This document shows positions 1 through 11,150 of a stretch of 64,000 nt of DNA, piece after piece (the first letter of the stretch is position 1; every line of letters begins with the position of its first letter). Made by a program: the position numbers and the translations under genes. Origin of the DNA: Hemibagrus wyckioides (Eukaryota; Chordata; Actinopteri; Siluriformes; Bagridae); contig NC_080732.1 of the NCBI RefSeq assembly GCF_019097595.1, positions 3,277,354 to 3,341,353 of the forward strand, read 5' to 3'. Under the pieces are notes generated by a model. The model ran no database searches, was not told the DNA's origin, and saw nothing but the letters and a program-made list of their open reading frames with translations.

Positions 1-124
1 GAGCGAACAAGGAACAGGACACCATTAGTCCTGAAGGACCTGAGACCCAGGAGTGGGGTCCAGGTCCAGGTTATAAAACCTGATAAAAGTGTGCGGAGAG
101 GACCAGCCTGCCGCAGCACAGATA

Positions 125-1314
125 CAGTATCTCACAAAACTGAGTACACCCCTCACATTTTTGTTTATTATTTTATTATATCTTTTCATGTGACAACACT
201 GAAGAAATGTCACTCTGCTACAATGTACAGTAGTGAGTGTACAGCCTGTATAACAGTGTAAATTTGCTGTCCCTTCAAAATAACTCAACACACAGCCATT
301 AATGCACCTCATGGCAAAGAACTCTCTGAGGATGTGAAAAAAAGTTGTTGCTCTACATAAAGATGGCCTAGGCTATAAGAAGATTGCCAAGACCCTGAAA
401 CTGAGCTGCAGCACGGTGGGCAAGACCATACAGCGGTTTTACAGGACAGGTTCCACTCAGAACAGGCCTCGCCATGGTCTACCAAAGAAGTTGAGGGCAC
501 GTGCTCAGCTTCATATCCGGAAGTTGTCTTTGGGAAATAGACGTATGAGTGCTGCCAGCATTGCTGCAGAGGTTGAAGGGGTGGGGGGTCAGCCTGTCAG
601 TGCTCAGACCATACGCCGCACACTGCATCGAATTGGTCTGCATGGCTGTCGTCCCAGAAGGAAGCATTTACTAAAGATGATGCACAAGAAAGCCCGCATA
701 CAGTTTGCTGAAGACAAGCAGACTAAGGACATGGATTACTGGAACCATGTCCTGTGGTCCGATGAGACCAAGATAAACTTATTTGGTTCAGATGGTGTCA
801 AGCGTGTGAGGCAGCAACCAGGTGAGGAGTACAAAGACAAGTGTGTCTTGCCTACGGTCAAGCATGGTGGTGGGAGTGTCATGGTCTGGGCCTGCATGAG
901 TGCCGCCAGCACTGGGGAGCTACAGTTCATTGAGGGAACCATGAATGCCAACATGTACTTTGACATACTGAAGCAGAGCATGATCCCCTCCCTTGGGAGA
1001 CTGGGCCACAGGGCAGTATTCCAACATGATAATGACCCCAAACACACCTCCAAGATGACGAATGCCTTGCTAAAGAAGCTGAGGGTAAAGGTGATGGACT
1101 GGTCAAGCATGTCTCCAGACCTAAACCCTATTGAGCATCTGTGGGGCATCCTCAAACGGAAGGTGGGGGAGCGCAAGGTCTCTAACATCTACTAGCTCTG
1201 TGATGCCATCATGGAGGAGTGGAAGAGGACTCCAGTGGCAACCTGTGAAGCTCTGGTGAACTTCATGCCCAGGAGTGCAGTGCTGGAAAATAATGGTGGC
1301 CACACAAAATATTG

Positions 1315-1315
<1 letters not shown>
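125..1315 (+). mobile_element. Tc1/mariner (DD34E) DNA transposon, 3' end lost
   Basis: The left end begins next to a TA dinucleotide (123-124) with CAGTATCTCAC and runs into GAGTACACCCCTCAC, the terminal inverted repeat of a widespread fish Tc1 family. The transposase remnant follows. No right inverted repeat is found: just after the transposase stop (1313-1315) the sequence becomes a long (TA)n tract, so the 3' end was deleted or replaced. Leader sequence between the inverted repeat and the transposase start is also shorter than I know for this family (inference). A dead, old copy. Confidence 0.85.
311..1315 (+). pseudogene. Tc1-family transposase, disrupted by two in-frame stops
   Basis: This would encode the cut-and-paste Tc1 transposase. 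An N-terminal paired-type DNA-binding region is visible in one frame from about 336, with a stop near 335 close behind the candidate ATG at 311. A 259-residue open stretch follows (416-1195). The DDE catalytic residues are present: D in LWSDETKINLFG, D in FQHDNDPKHTSK, and E in SPDLNPIEHLWG, with 34 residues between the last two (DD34E). Reading through the TAG at 1193-1195 in the same frame gives about 40 further residues (QLCDAIMEEWKRTP and on) to a second stop at 1313-1315, as expected for the family C-terminus. Upstream reading-frame decay and the premature TAG make it non-functional. Confidence 0.85.

Positions 1316-1385
<70 letters not shown>
1316..1385. repeat. (TA)n microsatellite
   Basis: About 70 bp of pure TA dinucleotide directly abuts the truncated Tc1 element and takes the place of its right inverted repeat. 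A second (TA)n tract lies at 1744-1802. Open frames encoding YIYIYI runs over these tracts are meaningless. Confidence 0.95.
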
Positions 1386-1392
<7 letters not shown>

Positions 1393-1740
1393 ATGACTCA
1401 GGTTTAGGATCTAGATTATAATACGTGTGGATGGGAGTATTCTACCTAATCTGGGGCATGAAGAGCTAATTGTGAGTGTTAGAGGAGCTAAACACGCAGC
1501 GCTAGCATTAGCATGTGAACTGAGTGCGCCACAGATTGGAAGGAATACGGAACATCCACCACAATATCCCCTTCTCAAATTTCACTCATCACCTATGTAA
1601 CCTTACTTCACATCCAGTACAGTAGGTGGCGATAATGCTTCTAATGAGTTATTCGCCATTAAACAAGAAGAAGAAGCAGCTCAACTCTCTGCTTGTCCGT
1701 CCATCCCTACCTAAAAGTAAAAAAAAAATAAAATAAAAAA

Positions 1741-1804
<64 letters not shown>

Positions 1805-1884
1805 CTGCACTCTGAAACTGGAATGCCCGCAAACCACACACATTAAGATAAAAATTAACCTAACAAGGCAACACCGACATAAAG
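1386..1884. other. Non-coding stretch, no gene seen
   Basis: AT-rich DNA with one (TA)n tract (1744-1802). No ORF with protein character, splice pattern or recognisable repeat was found besides the microsatellite. Confidence 0.6.
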
Positions 1885-2197
1885 TTTCAGTCAACAGGAC
1901 CGAGCTAGCGATTAGCATTGGCGATTGGCGCATAAAATATGCCATTGATTAATTTGCAATGTTACAAAAGGGCACCAAAGCGCGTAACATTAGACATCAT
2001 TCTCACAAATTGACTGACTGGTTTTTATGACGAGTATCTAGACAACAATATCAAGTGTGGTGTCATTTCTTGTTAGCATATTAGCCACAGCTACGAGCTA
2101 ATAGTGATGCTATACATGCTATACACTCACTGGGCTTTCGGCAAGAAAAGTAGCCCAGTATCTCGTACGGCTTCCAAGAAGTTGTGGTTAATTCATT
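1885..2197 (+). repeat. Dispersed repeat S, copy 1 (left part)
   Basis: This segment (TAGCGATTAGCATTGGCG..., CAAAGCGCGTAACATTAGAC, GGGCTTTCG-CAAGAAAAG, CTTCCAAGAAGTTGTGG) recurs at 9945-10310 and partly at 9779-9880. The repeat continues on the far side of the piggyBac element at 4756-4835, so the transposon landed inside it. No coding potential. The family is not one I can name. Confidence 0.8.
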
Positions 2198-2201
2198 TTA
2201 A

Positions 2202-4751
2202 CCCTTTCATACATAGTGGTCACTACAGTGGACAGATTTTCAAAAGCTGTTCTCTAGTATGTGCATGGGTTTTGTTGTTATAGTTGCATGTAAGCCAACA
2301 CAGTGAATGCTTTTGCATCGTTCCATACACTGCCATCTATTGGCCAGTCATGGTAAATGCAGTTTTTTCAAATCAAATTCAAGATGGCCGACAAGAAGTC
2401 AGAAATGCTGAACATCCCGGGAATATCTTGTAAATCCTTCTATAGCAGAACACCCCTGCAGGTAGAAAAAATATGCTAGCATAAAGTAACATCTAAGGAT
2501 TCATATAATTGTTAAAATTTCCTGATATATATTTTATACATGGAGAAATTTGCAATTAATCATGTGTCCACTAAACTGGGCACCATGCATCACTGGCTAT
2601 ATTTTAACTGCAATTCATACAATTACTGTAACTTTGCTGTTCTTGATAAACCTTATCTGCCATGGCATTTTTAGTTTAACTCAATTTATAGTTGTTATTA
2701 GAATGTAATTAACAGGTTTTTTTTTAAACAAAAACATTTTTTGCATATTATCTATGTAAAGTTAGCAACAATTAGTGTTTTTATTTTTTGTGCACAATAC
2801 CAACCTGTATGCACTCCAACATGGTAAAGAAAATCTGGCCCTGACAACAGGAGAAATTAAAAATTTCCTGGGAATAAATATGGTCATGTCATACATCAGA
2901 TATCCATGATCAAGAATGTACTGGTCATCGCAGTCAGGTCTTCGTCTTGATTTGATAGCAGATGCTATGCCAGTGAACAGATTTGAGGAGATTCTGAGGT
3001 ACATTCACTTTGTTGATAACTATTCACAGGAGCCAGGAAATGCTGACAAGCTGTTCAAAATTAGACCAGTGTTGAATGCACTTGAGCAAACCTTCCGTTC
3101 AGCAGTCGATCCTGAAGAATTTCAATCTATTGATGAACAGATTATTCCTTTCAAGGGCCAGCTGTCTCTCAAGCAGTACATCCCCAAAAAACCAAAACCC
3201 TGGGGTGTGAAAGTGTGGGTAAGAGCAGGGACCTCTGGATACATGTACAGATTTGAAGTGTATCAGGGCTTAGCAGGGCGTGGTCAGGTCAGTAAAATGG
3301 GAATGGCTGCAGACGTAGTCATGCGTCTCTGTGATGACATACAGCAAAAGAATCACAAGGTGTTTTTTGACAATTTCTTTTGCACCATTCCACTTATTCA
3401 GGAATTGCTACAACAGGGTATCTATGCTACTGGAACATGCAGAATCAACAGACTCCACGGTGCACAATTGAAATTGAAGAGTGAACAGCAACTCAAAACA
3501 GAGGGAAGAGGAGCTTGCTCTGTCGTCAGCAATGCTGACAATATCACTGTTACACGCTGGTTTGATCAGAGTTCAGTGATACACATGGCCTCCTCTTGTG
3601 CCGGACAGTCCACTTCAGATTTAGCTCAGAGATGGAGCAAGAAAGAAAAAAATATGCTCAATATCCAAAGGCCATTTTCGGTTCAGCTGTACAATCAGCA
3701 TATGGGTGGAGTGGATCTCATGGGTCAGTGTGTAATGTGTGCAATGTGTTGCAATGTATCCCCATAGGCGCAAAAACAAGCGGTGGTACATCAGAGTCTT
3801 CTTTCACTTCTTGGATGTGACTATTGTGAATGCCTGGCACCTTTACAGAATGTCTGGGTTGGAAAAGAGGGATCTCCTACATTTCAAGGCATCTGTAGCT
3901 TGTGCACTAATAAATGTAGGTTCCATCAAGACACCCACAAGAGGAAGACCAAGTGGCACACCACCTCCATTGAAACGGAGAGCAGTATCCAGGCCACCCC
4001 CTGAAATCAGGTTTGGCCCTGGTAAACACTTTCTCACCGAAGAAAAAAATGCCAAAAGATGCCATGATGCGGCATGCACACGAAAAACAAAGTATGTTTG
4101 CATGCAGTGTCTTGTGGCTGTGTGCCCTGGATGCTTTGCCAATTTTCATACAAGATAGATGAGAAATAGAGATGACCTGCAAATGTTTTTGTTTAGTTCA
4201 ACATACTATACAGTTCAACATACTAAGAAGGGCATGTTTAGCAACTCTTAAGCAAACATATATGAAACAATATATATATATATATTTCTGTTTGTGCCCT
4301 GGATGTTATGCCACATTTCCTTGAAGTAAGACTGAACTAAACTGTTGTAAATGGCAGTAATACTAAAAAGAATGTTGCTTTCTAGTGTTTGCATAGCCAT
4401 GGAAAATATTTTTGTCTTTTTTTTTCAAATCCTAGATTCAACATTTGTGTGTTGCTTTGAAAGGTATTAGAATATGTTAAAACACAAGAAAGCATTAGAT
4501 TAGCAGAATTAAAAGGTTTTTATATAATAGTTTTCACACAATATATTTTCTACTATCAGTTTGTTAAATACATATTTCTTTGGTTCAGAGGTCACACGCA
4601 TGGTGTCCAGCTGTGTGGACATGTTTATATCTTTATGAAAAATAGGTTCATGAAAATTTTTTTTAAATTGGTTTTATCATACCTAAAGAGGAATAAAAAC
4701 ACTCAGGAAAAAAATCTTGACTAAGGTTCTCGTTATTTATGCATGAAAGGG
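2202..4751 (+). mobile_element. piggyBac-superfamily transposon with TTAA duplication
   Basis: The ends are CCCTTTCATACATAG (from 2202) and the inverted CCCTTTCATGCAT (reading back from 4751). TTAA lies immediately outside both ends (2198-2201 and 4752-4755), the diagnostic piggyBac target duplication. The element is 2,550 bp and holds one transposase remnant. The host DNA on both sides is one interrupted repeat, whose uninterrupted counterpart at about 10,225-10,260 reads GTGGTTAATTCATTTGAATT. The ends look intact, so the DNA could in principle be mobilised in trans (inference), but its own transposase is broken. Confidence 0.92.
2785..4158 (+). pseudogene. piggyBac transposase (PGBD-like), nonsense plus frameshift
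   Basis: Homology starts near 2785 (LYALQHGKENLALTTGE) and meets a TGA at 2907-2909. It then continues as a 283-residue frame (2916-3767) and, after a frameshift, as 3739-4158. The three catalytic aspartates of the piggyBac DDD domain are recognisable: D in QSIDEQIIPFKG, D in KVFFDNFFCTIPL, D in MGGVDLMGQ. The second frame resumes at AMYPHRRKNKRWYIRVFFHF and ends in a cysteine-rich C-terminal finger (CHDAACTRKTKYVCMQC...CPGC), typical of the family. The shift looks like a short internal duplication around 3729-3757, with repeated TGTGCAATGTG-like words. The N-terminal part normally found upstream is missing. Not functional. Confidence 0.88.
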
Positions 4752-4755
4752 TTAA

Positions 4756-4835
4756 TTCACTTATTTGAAGGAAAAGTGTTTGGATTCCATACTTTCTCTA
4801 TGCAGTATGAATCCTACAATATAATAATTAAAGTA
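4756..4835 (+). repeat. Dispersed repeat S, copy 1 (right part)
   Basis: Continuation of the S repeat after the piggyBac insertion: TTCACTTATTTGAAGGAAAAGTGTT... to a tract with ATGCAGTATGAATCCTA. It matches 10,246-10,312. Confidence 0.75.
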
Positions 4836-4982
4836 GGTGGGGAGCCGAACCAGTTAACACCTATCCGCTCCATGCTTAAACCGGAAGTCCTCTTTTTTTG
4901 CACCAGACTTATTAATAATAATGATTATTAAAGTAGAACTATATCGAATTCTGCTTGGAGAAGTAACTTTGTAACTGTGTGT

Positions 4983-6182
4983 AGTATAGAGACAGCTAAG
5001 CAGAAACTGGAGCCAGATCGCATGCTTCGGGAGGCTGAATTAAGAAAGCAGGAGCGTAGTAAAAGACTCGCTGAGTTGCAAAACCATTTCAAAGACCTAA
5101 TCCAGTAATCCAGAGTCTCCCGGAGCACATCTGCCTGCAGCACTTGGTAATACAGCCCTTGTTTCATACAGGAACAAATCCAAATGTGCTACATCACTGT
5201 AAGAGGCAGTAGGAAAAGTACGAACCTTTCCCCATGTAGCAGAAGATATGACGTCTGTTTTAGGAGCTGGAGTTGGATTGACGTTTCCGTGAGGAAGTAG
5301 AGAGAAGGACAGCTGAGAGAGGTGAGAACCTCTTTAACAGGTTCATAAACCCAGTCGTGTGTGACAGTAATCATGTCTGCGATCCAGAGCGATCATTAGG
5401 TTTCCACTTACAGGTTGCTAGCACCACAGAAAAACTCAACTGGGTGAAAGAACAGGGAAGAACCATGCAACGTTCAAACTCGCCTCTCAGGAGCAGTGCG
5501 GCCCTGAAGAACACAAAGACACTCAGGCTGATGTCACCACAGTTCAGAACGCTGGTGTGTAATTATATAGCAACTGTGTGTGTTCAACCTAGCTCCTATT
5601 ATCAGCCTCACTTTTTGTTCTTAATCTTCAAGATGAAGCTAATCATCACTGCAAATGATGTGTGTAACATTTCTCCAGCATCAGAGGAAGCTTTACTTGC
5701 CGCAGCAGTGTTACAGTGAAGAGTGCCCCAGAGAACTGGCGGCAAGCTGGCAACCAGACAGGTGGAGAAACTGCGCAAGGCGGTCGAGAAAGCGGAGAAA
5801 GCCCGCTTCAGGATAGAGCAGAGGACGAGAGAATGGGACAAACTGTAAGTCTCGACATTTACACACAGTCTCACATCAGCAGTAAAATCCTGAATGAGTT
5901 CTAGCCGTAGAGAAGGGTTACCATTACTAATAATTTAAAGGAATCATCTACCTGCTGCATCACTGTAGCGTATATTTTTTGGCCCGTTTCAGCTACGCTG
6001 CTAAACCCAGCAAAGACGAGGATCCGGAAGATATCCGTGCAATCCAGTTGGCCAAAGAGAACCTGAGTGACTTAAAACTGAAGACAGCGAAGGACTTCAT
6101 AGTGCCGGAGCACAAGAGGATGACCGTGGAGAAGAAAACAGCGCAATTGGATGAGCTGGAGGAGCAGGTCAGCAAACTCTAA
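4983..6182 (+). pseudogene. CFAP44-like coiled-coil exons, decayed fragment
   Basis: Four exon-like pieces read on the plus strand. (i) 4983-5146 gives KQKLEPDRMLREAELRKQER... and, after a stop/frameshift near 5109, QSLPEHICLQHL before a GT. (ii) 5264-5321 follows an AG and carries an in-frame TGA at 5279-5281 inside ELELD*RFREEVERRTAER. (iii) 5732-5844 reads RTGGKLATRQVEKLRKAVEKA... and ends at GT. (iv) 5993-6182 joins (iii) in frame across the intron and contains AIQLAKENLSDLKLKTAKDF then VPEHKRMTVEKKTAQ. This pattern resembles the C-terminal coiled coil of the axonemal protein CFAP44, which ties dynein motors to doublet microtubules. CFAP44 lies near GRAMD1C in human, so context agrees. 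The stops and frameshift suggest a dead fragment. Identity rests on remembered family motifs; another cilia coiled-coil protein (CFAP43, SPICE1) is possible. Confidence 0.45.
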
Positions 6183-6184
6183 AC

Positions 6185-7231
6185 TCAGAGATCAAGAGTC
6201 AATATACCTATAAACCACCACTCCAACTCGGCCCTCATCTCTTCCAAGAGAGGTTTATAGTTGCTGTTGAACAAGGAAGAGAAAGAGCGTGTCATATTTA
6301 TTCTGCTATTAAATTTTGAATGAAAAATGTGACTGACCCATGATTTACAGATTCTATTGTGGACTTCTGACCTGAGGTGTGTTTCTTGAAGAAATACTAT
6401 ATCTGGTTTAAAATGTTTAAGACAGGAAAAAACTTTAGCTCTTTTAACAGGGCCATTTAGCCCCCTGACATTCCATGACAAAAACCTCACAGGATTGCCG
6501 CCGTCATCTTTACCACCTACAGTAACTGTGTAATATAATAATCAAAGGTATGCAGGGAATATTTGTGACCATAACTGTAAGTGGGGAGATCCAACAACAA
6601 CCAGCACAATATGCAGTAACTAGAGATATAAAATGCTAACCCTCCCTCCCAACCCCAAACCAAACATGAACAACATCAGCAAAAAGAACAACATAAATCC
6701 TAGATCTAATTCCCCAACTGAGGATGATCGCAGATGATGCAAAAAGTAAACTTCTGGAGTGTGTGAAATAACAAATATCAAAGTCCTATAATGTCTGGGT
6801 CAAGCTCCCAAAAGTTAGGAAGAAATTGTCGCCTTTTGGAAACTTTATCCGGCTAATAATAAGCACGGACTGGAGAATAAAAGGATACGCATAAGTCAAA
6901 AGTCAGGTCCAAGTTCGTTTGAAGTGAACAGAAAATATATCCAACCTGTAAGGGTAGAGATATTTATTTCACCTTAATCATCATCCCAATGAGACAAGTA
7001 AAAGTCGCTGGCTTCCTCTTGTGTGTCAAAGCAGAGCGTTTTCCCTTCGTGAGAGATGCGTAACCTTGCCGGGTACACGGGGGTGACTTTGACTCCTTTC
7101 CCGTAGAGCCGTGATTTCACGTCCTTAAATGCCACTCGCTTTTTACCCAGCTCGCCACTAAAACATGAAAAAACACCCTGTGCCCACACAAAAACATACC
7201 TCCTTGTTTTGTCTGCGGAATCGAAAGACAC
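6185..7231 (-). mobile_element. L1/Tx1-type LINE fragment, internally deleted
   Basis: On the minus strand, 7231-6974 encodes the C-terminal domain of a LINE ORF1 protein (VTPVYPARLRISHEGKTL, ending SHWDDD). About 480 bp later, 6490-6185 begins an ORF2 with the apurinic-type endonuclease start MRFLSWNVRGLNGPVK and QETHL motif. After about 63 residues this jumps to SLFNSNYKPLLEEMRAELEW, a segment typical of the region after the reverse-transcriptase domain. The core endonuclease and reverse transcriptase are therefore deleted. ORF1-then-ORF2 order is preserved. Keeping the 5' side and losing the 3' side is the opposite of usual 5' truncation. A 42-bp insert with intron-like borders (GTATGT...TTTTAG) sits in the ORF1 part. 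Confidence 0.75.
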
Positions 7232-8384
7232 GTTGCTTGTCCTGAAAAAAATGAAAGTGCACCAAGAATATTATGGGTCTGCTCTGACTGGCCTTGGCGT
7301 CGTCATTTAGCCTGGGTCCGATTTGGTGGGCTCTTGAAATTGTACTGTACTTCGTCTCACGCCACAAAGGAATTCCACAACACCACTGGCTTTGGTGGAC
7401 TATGTCTGTAGTTTATTAAAGACAGGACAAGGTTTAACACAAATTGCAGCACACCCTCAGTTCTGCAGTCTCTGCCTCGCTCATGACCAAAGCTGTTCTG
7501 AGCGTTAACTAGTAATACTTTTTTCTTACAGTGTAACATTTCACTCATTCAAAACATCAAAATATGCATCACACTGTACCACATTACACATACATCCTTA
7601 GACCCATTCAATAAAATTCACATAGGTTCAATATACTAAAATATTACATACATCAAACTTTGATAACTCTTTACAAAACTGCATTTCAGTCTAAACACTA
7701 TAAATCAGTCTAAACATATGATGGTATAGTGGTAATAATATTGTTGAAATTCGACATACCTGCAGTTTATGAAAGACAGGACAAGGATTAACACAAATTG
7801 AAACACACCCTCAGTTCTGCAGTCTCTGTGAGTAGTGTGAAAAGAGAGAAAAGTAAACCCATGCCCATATTATCACTGCAATATACTTTCTACAAAATAA
7901 ACTGCATGATGTTTATAAAAGCACATTCCACCATTTTATGCATTTTTTTTTACTAACCGATATGAAATAAACCTGCCGTTTTAAAATGGCACACAGGAGG
8001 CAACGTAAGCCGAACTTCTACAGCTAGTTAACATTAAGCTCCAAATATACACAAACCTAGCAACAATTAGGCACACTATGTGCCTCAATCCAACATTAAA
8101 AACATGTCATCCACAGATATTGACCAAATTCATAAATTAATTTGCTATATTTTAGCACTTTACTACAGAGCCCATTTGCAACATACCTGCTTTGGTCATG
8201 AGTGAGGGCGGGGGGAACAATTAGATAATTATGCAGGCGGAAATGACATTGCTCACACATAAGAACCAACCATCTAGAACCAACCGAGTTAAACAAATAG
8301 TACGCAAAAGTCAGAATCCTACCTTACCAGATGCAACAAATTCAAATAAAGAGCTAAATCACACACTTTAACATAATGACTGCC
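7232..8384. other. Non-coding stretch with a 70-bp duplicated segment
   Basis: No gene is seen. A roughly 70-bp segment (AAAGACAGGACAAGG, CACACCCTCAGTTCTGCAG) occurs at about 7404-7472 and again at about 7762-7830. The rest is AT-rich single-copy-looking DNA. Confidence 0.55.
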
Positions 8385-8760
8385 ACAAGGACATCACAGA
8401 GATCTGGGACTAATGGTATCACCTCCCCGGACTTCACTTTACTATCATCGTTCTTGTGTAATCTCTTGACCTCAATAAATTGCTACTTATAGTACTATTA
8501 TTTTTTTCACCAGTCTGTGTCTTTTCTAAACCATGTTGAGAAACACAGAGTTTTTTGTTCATATTTACACCTACACCTAAGTAAAACACTAACTGTAATC
8601 TGAAGCGGAAACATGCGCTGGGAGAATATTAAAGAAGAATAAGAAATGTGTTTGAATCCACATTTTCTAAATGTACTAGTCTCATTTTAAAGTTGCATTT
8701 ACTCCCATTTTCTGGTCAGGAACTAGGCATTTCCTATGCATTACAGGTAAAATATGAATT
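8385..8760 (+). repeat. Macrosatellite-related repeat, diverged copy R1
   Basis: It contains GACATCACAGAGATCTGGGA, then CTCAATAAATTG, CCAGTCTGTGTCTTTTCTAA, and AAGTAAAACACTAACTGTAA in the same order as in the 2.07-kb unit of the array (for example 13,545-14,020). A closer copy of this version lies at 10,425-11,150. It is an ancient relative of the array outside it. Confidence 0.7.
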
Positions 8761-8848
8761 GTGTAATTATGCATTTTGAAATGCAACTTCACCCAGCACA
8801 AGAATAAATTTTTATTATGTACCCACACTCATGAACAGTCTATATACA

Positions 8849-8945
<97 letters not shown>
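8849..8945. repeat. (GT)n(TA)n compound microsatellite
   Basis: About 18 bp of GT repeats is followed by about 80 bp of TA repeats, immediately left of the deleted Tc1 copy. Confidence 0.95.
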
Positions 8946-8947
<2 letters not shown>

Positions 8948-8978
8948 CACAGTACAAATACATAAGCATATACATGAT

Positions 8979-9480
8979 GTTGTCAAAAGTTTTGGGACAC
9001 TCCTCCAAATCAATTCAGGTGTTCCAATCACTTCCATGGCCACAGGAGTATAAAACCATGCACTTACGCATGCAGACTACTTCTACAAAAATTTGGGAAA
9101 GAATGGGTCGCTCTCAGGAGCTCAGTGAATTCAAGCATGGTACCGTGATAGGTTGCTACCTGTGCAATAAGTCTGTGGTATTATAACAAAGTGGAAGCAA
9201 TTGGGAACAAGAACAAGTCAGTCCAGCAAAGACTGCGAGTCAGGCCTCCTCGTCTGACATCGGTGCCTGACCTCACAAATGCACTTCTAGATCAATGGTC
9301 AAAAATTCCCATGAATACACTCCTAAACCTTGTGGAAAGCCTTCCTAGAAGAGCTGAAGCTGTTATATAGCTGCATAGAGCGTGCCCACTCCATATTAAA
9401 CCCTACAGATTAAGAATGGGATGTCATTAAAGTTCATGTGCATGTAAAGGCAGACGTCCCAAAACTTTTGGCAATATAGT
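8979..9480 (+). mobile_element. Non-autonomous, internally deleted Tc1-like element
   Basis: The ends are inverted: TGTCAAAAGTTTTGGGACAC at left (8981-9000) and CCCAAAACTTTTGGCAATAT at right (9459-9478). Just inside the left end a transposase start survives at about 9103 (MGRSQELSEF, then HGTVIGCYLCNKS), followed by a break and by disconnected pieces of the distal part. At about 500 bp the element has lost most of the transposase. It belongs to the fish Tc1 family whose ends read TTTTGGGACAC. Confidence 0.8.
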
Positions 9481-9778
9481 GCATATACAAATAGTGCTTA
9501 CCCTGCACATCTTCACCTGTTGCAAGTCTATTCGTTTTACTGTACTGTATTAATTTTCCAAACACTATAATCGCTTATGTGTAGTTATGACTTGAAGTTT
9601 TGAAGCATGCCTTCAATTTAATGAAAACTTATGTAGAAACACGATACCATTAAGCCATCAGCTATCTTAGATTGTGCTACCTTGTCTTATACGTGCAGGG
9701 CACCGAATTAGAGCGATGTCAGAGGTGTATTCTGTACCTGGTAGTCTCTAATTACCTGCTGACTCTTAACCAAGGTAG
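9481..9778. other. Non-coding stretch, nothing recognised
   Basis: AT-rich sequence between the deleted Tc1 copy and the next S-repeat piece. No ORF, splice pattern or repeat boundary is convincing. Confidence 0.5.
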
Positions 9779-10312
9779 AAAATGCTATACACTCACCGGG
9801 CTTTCGACAAGAAAAGTAGCCCAATATCTCGTATGGCTTCCGATAAGTTGTGGTTAGTTCATTTGAATTCAAAACCAATTCCTTTTCCAATGTCACTTAT
9901 CGCTTATTTGTGCCAATCACAGGCTCAGTAATGGCACAGACCAAGCTAGCGATTAGCATTAGCGATTAGCATTAGCGATTAGCATAAGCTGCTAGCGCTA
10001 ACGCGATTGGCGCATAGAATCTGCCTTTTATTCATTAGCAATGTTACAAAAAGGCACCAAAGCGCGTAACATTAGACATCATTCTCACAAACTCCCGACA
10101 GGTTTTCATGACAGGTATCTAGACAACAATATTAGCCACAGCTACGAGCTAAAAGTGAACATACCACAAACTCACCGGGCTTTCGACAAGAAAAGTAGCC
10201 CAATAACTCGTACGGCTTCCAAGAAGTTGTGGTTAATTCATTTGAATTCACTTATTTAAAGGAAAAGTGTTTGAATCCATATTTTCTATATGCAGTATGT
10301 ATCCTAGAATAG
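9779..10312 (+). repeat. Dispersed repeat S, copies 2 (partial) and 3
   Basis: Positions 9779-9880 repeat GCTATACACTCACCGGGCTT through GTGGTTAGTTCATTTGAATT. Positions 9945-10,312 carry the longer copy, including a short tandem array of a 12-bp word (TAGCGATTAGCA). Copy 3 is the uninterrupted counterpart of the site where the piggyBac element inserted. Confidence 0.8.
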
Positions 10313-10424
10313 GATAGGATTTATCATTAAATAGAGTGGAAACAGGTGAGTGTAATGTGTAATAAATAATAGATGTAAGAAAAATGGATAGAAAAGCTTC
10401 AGCTTGTCCATCTGTATTCCACAG

Positions 10425-10499
10425 GTATCACGAGGACATCGCAGAGATCCTGGACTTCATTTTACTATCAACTTTCTTGTGAAATCTTGACCTCAATAA

Positions 10500-10537
<38 letters not shown>

Positions 10538-11150
10538 GATTATTATTATTTTACAAGTCTGTATCTTTTCTAAACCATGTTGAGAAACACAGAGTTTTTT
10601 GTTCATATTTACACCTACACCTAAGTAAAACACTAACTGTAATCTGAAGCGGGAACATGCACTGGGAGAATATTAAGGAAGAATAAGAAATGTGTTTGAA
10701 TCCACATTTTCTAAAGGTGACTATATTATTATTACTATTATTTTTTAATCAGTCTGCACTGATAAAAAATATTCAGCCTGACCTACCTCAAAAATAAGTA
10801 TGTAGTTCAAGCAAGACTAGTCTTTGTATTTATTACTTAATTTTCTATATGTAAGAAATTCTTTTTGCTAGTAAAGTCTACTTGATTTTCTTAATAATGT
10901 CTACTTCATTTCTGCATTTCCTTAGTCATTGTTTTGGGTTTGCTCTACTTAACCTTTTAAAAGTTTTAAAAGTGTATTTTTAATTGAAACTTAAATCTAA
11001 TGTTTTTTAAAGCTTCTATATTACTTAACTTTGAGTGGACCCTACTTTGTTTTTCTAAATGCACTAGTCTCATTTGAAAGTTACATTTACTCCCATTTTT
11101 TGGTCAGGAACTAGGCATTTCCTATGCATTACAGGTAAAATATGAAAATA
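10425..11150 (+). repeat. Macrosatellite-related repeat, diverged copy R2
   Basis: Same order of landmarks as R1: ATCGCAGAGATCCTGGACTT, CTCAATAAATTATTA, CAAGTCTGTATCTTTTCTAA, CTAAGTAAAACACTAACTG. The right part (11,041-11,150) repeats the right part of R1. A (TTA)n tract sits at 10,501-10,550. Similarity to the array units is clear but far lower than the near-identity between units. Confidence 0.75.

Noticed and set aside
8776..9186. ORFs with YIYIYI runs (also near 1,649-1,945 and 52,922-53,107)
   Set aside because: Translation of TA microsatellites joined to neighbouring frames; not protein-like.
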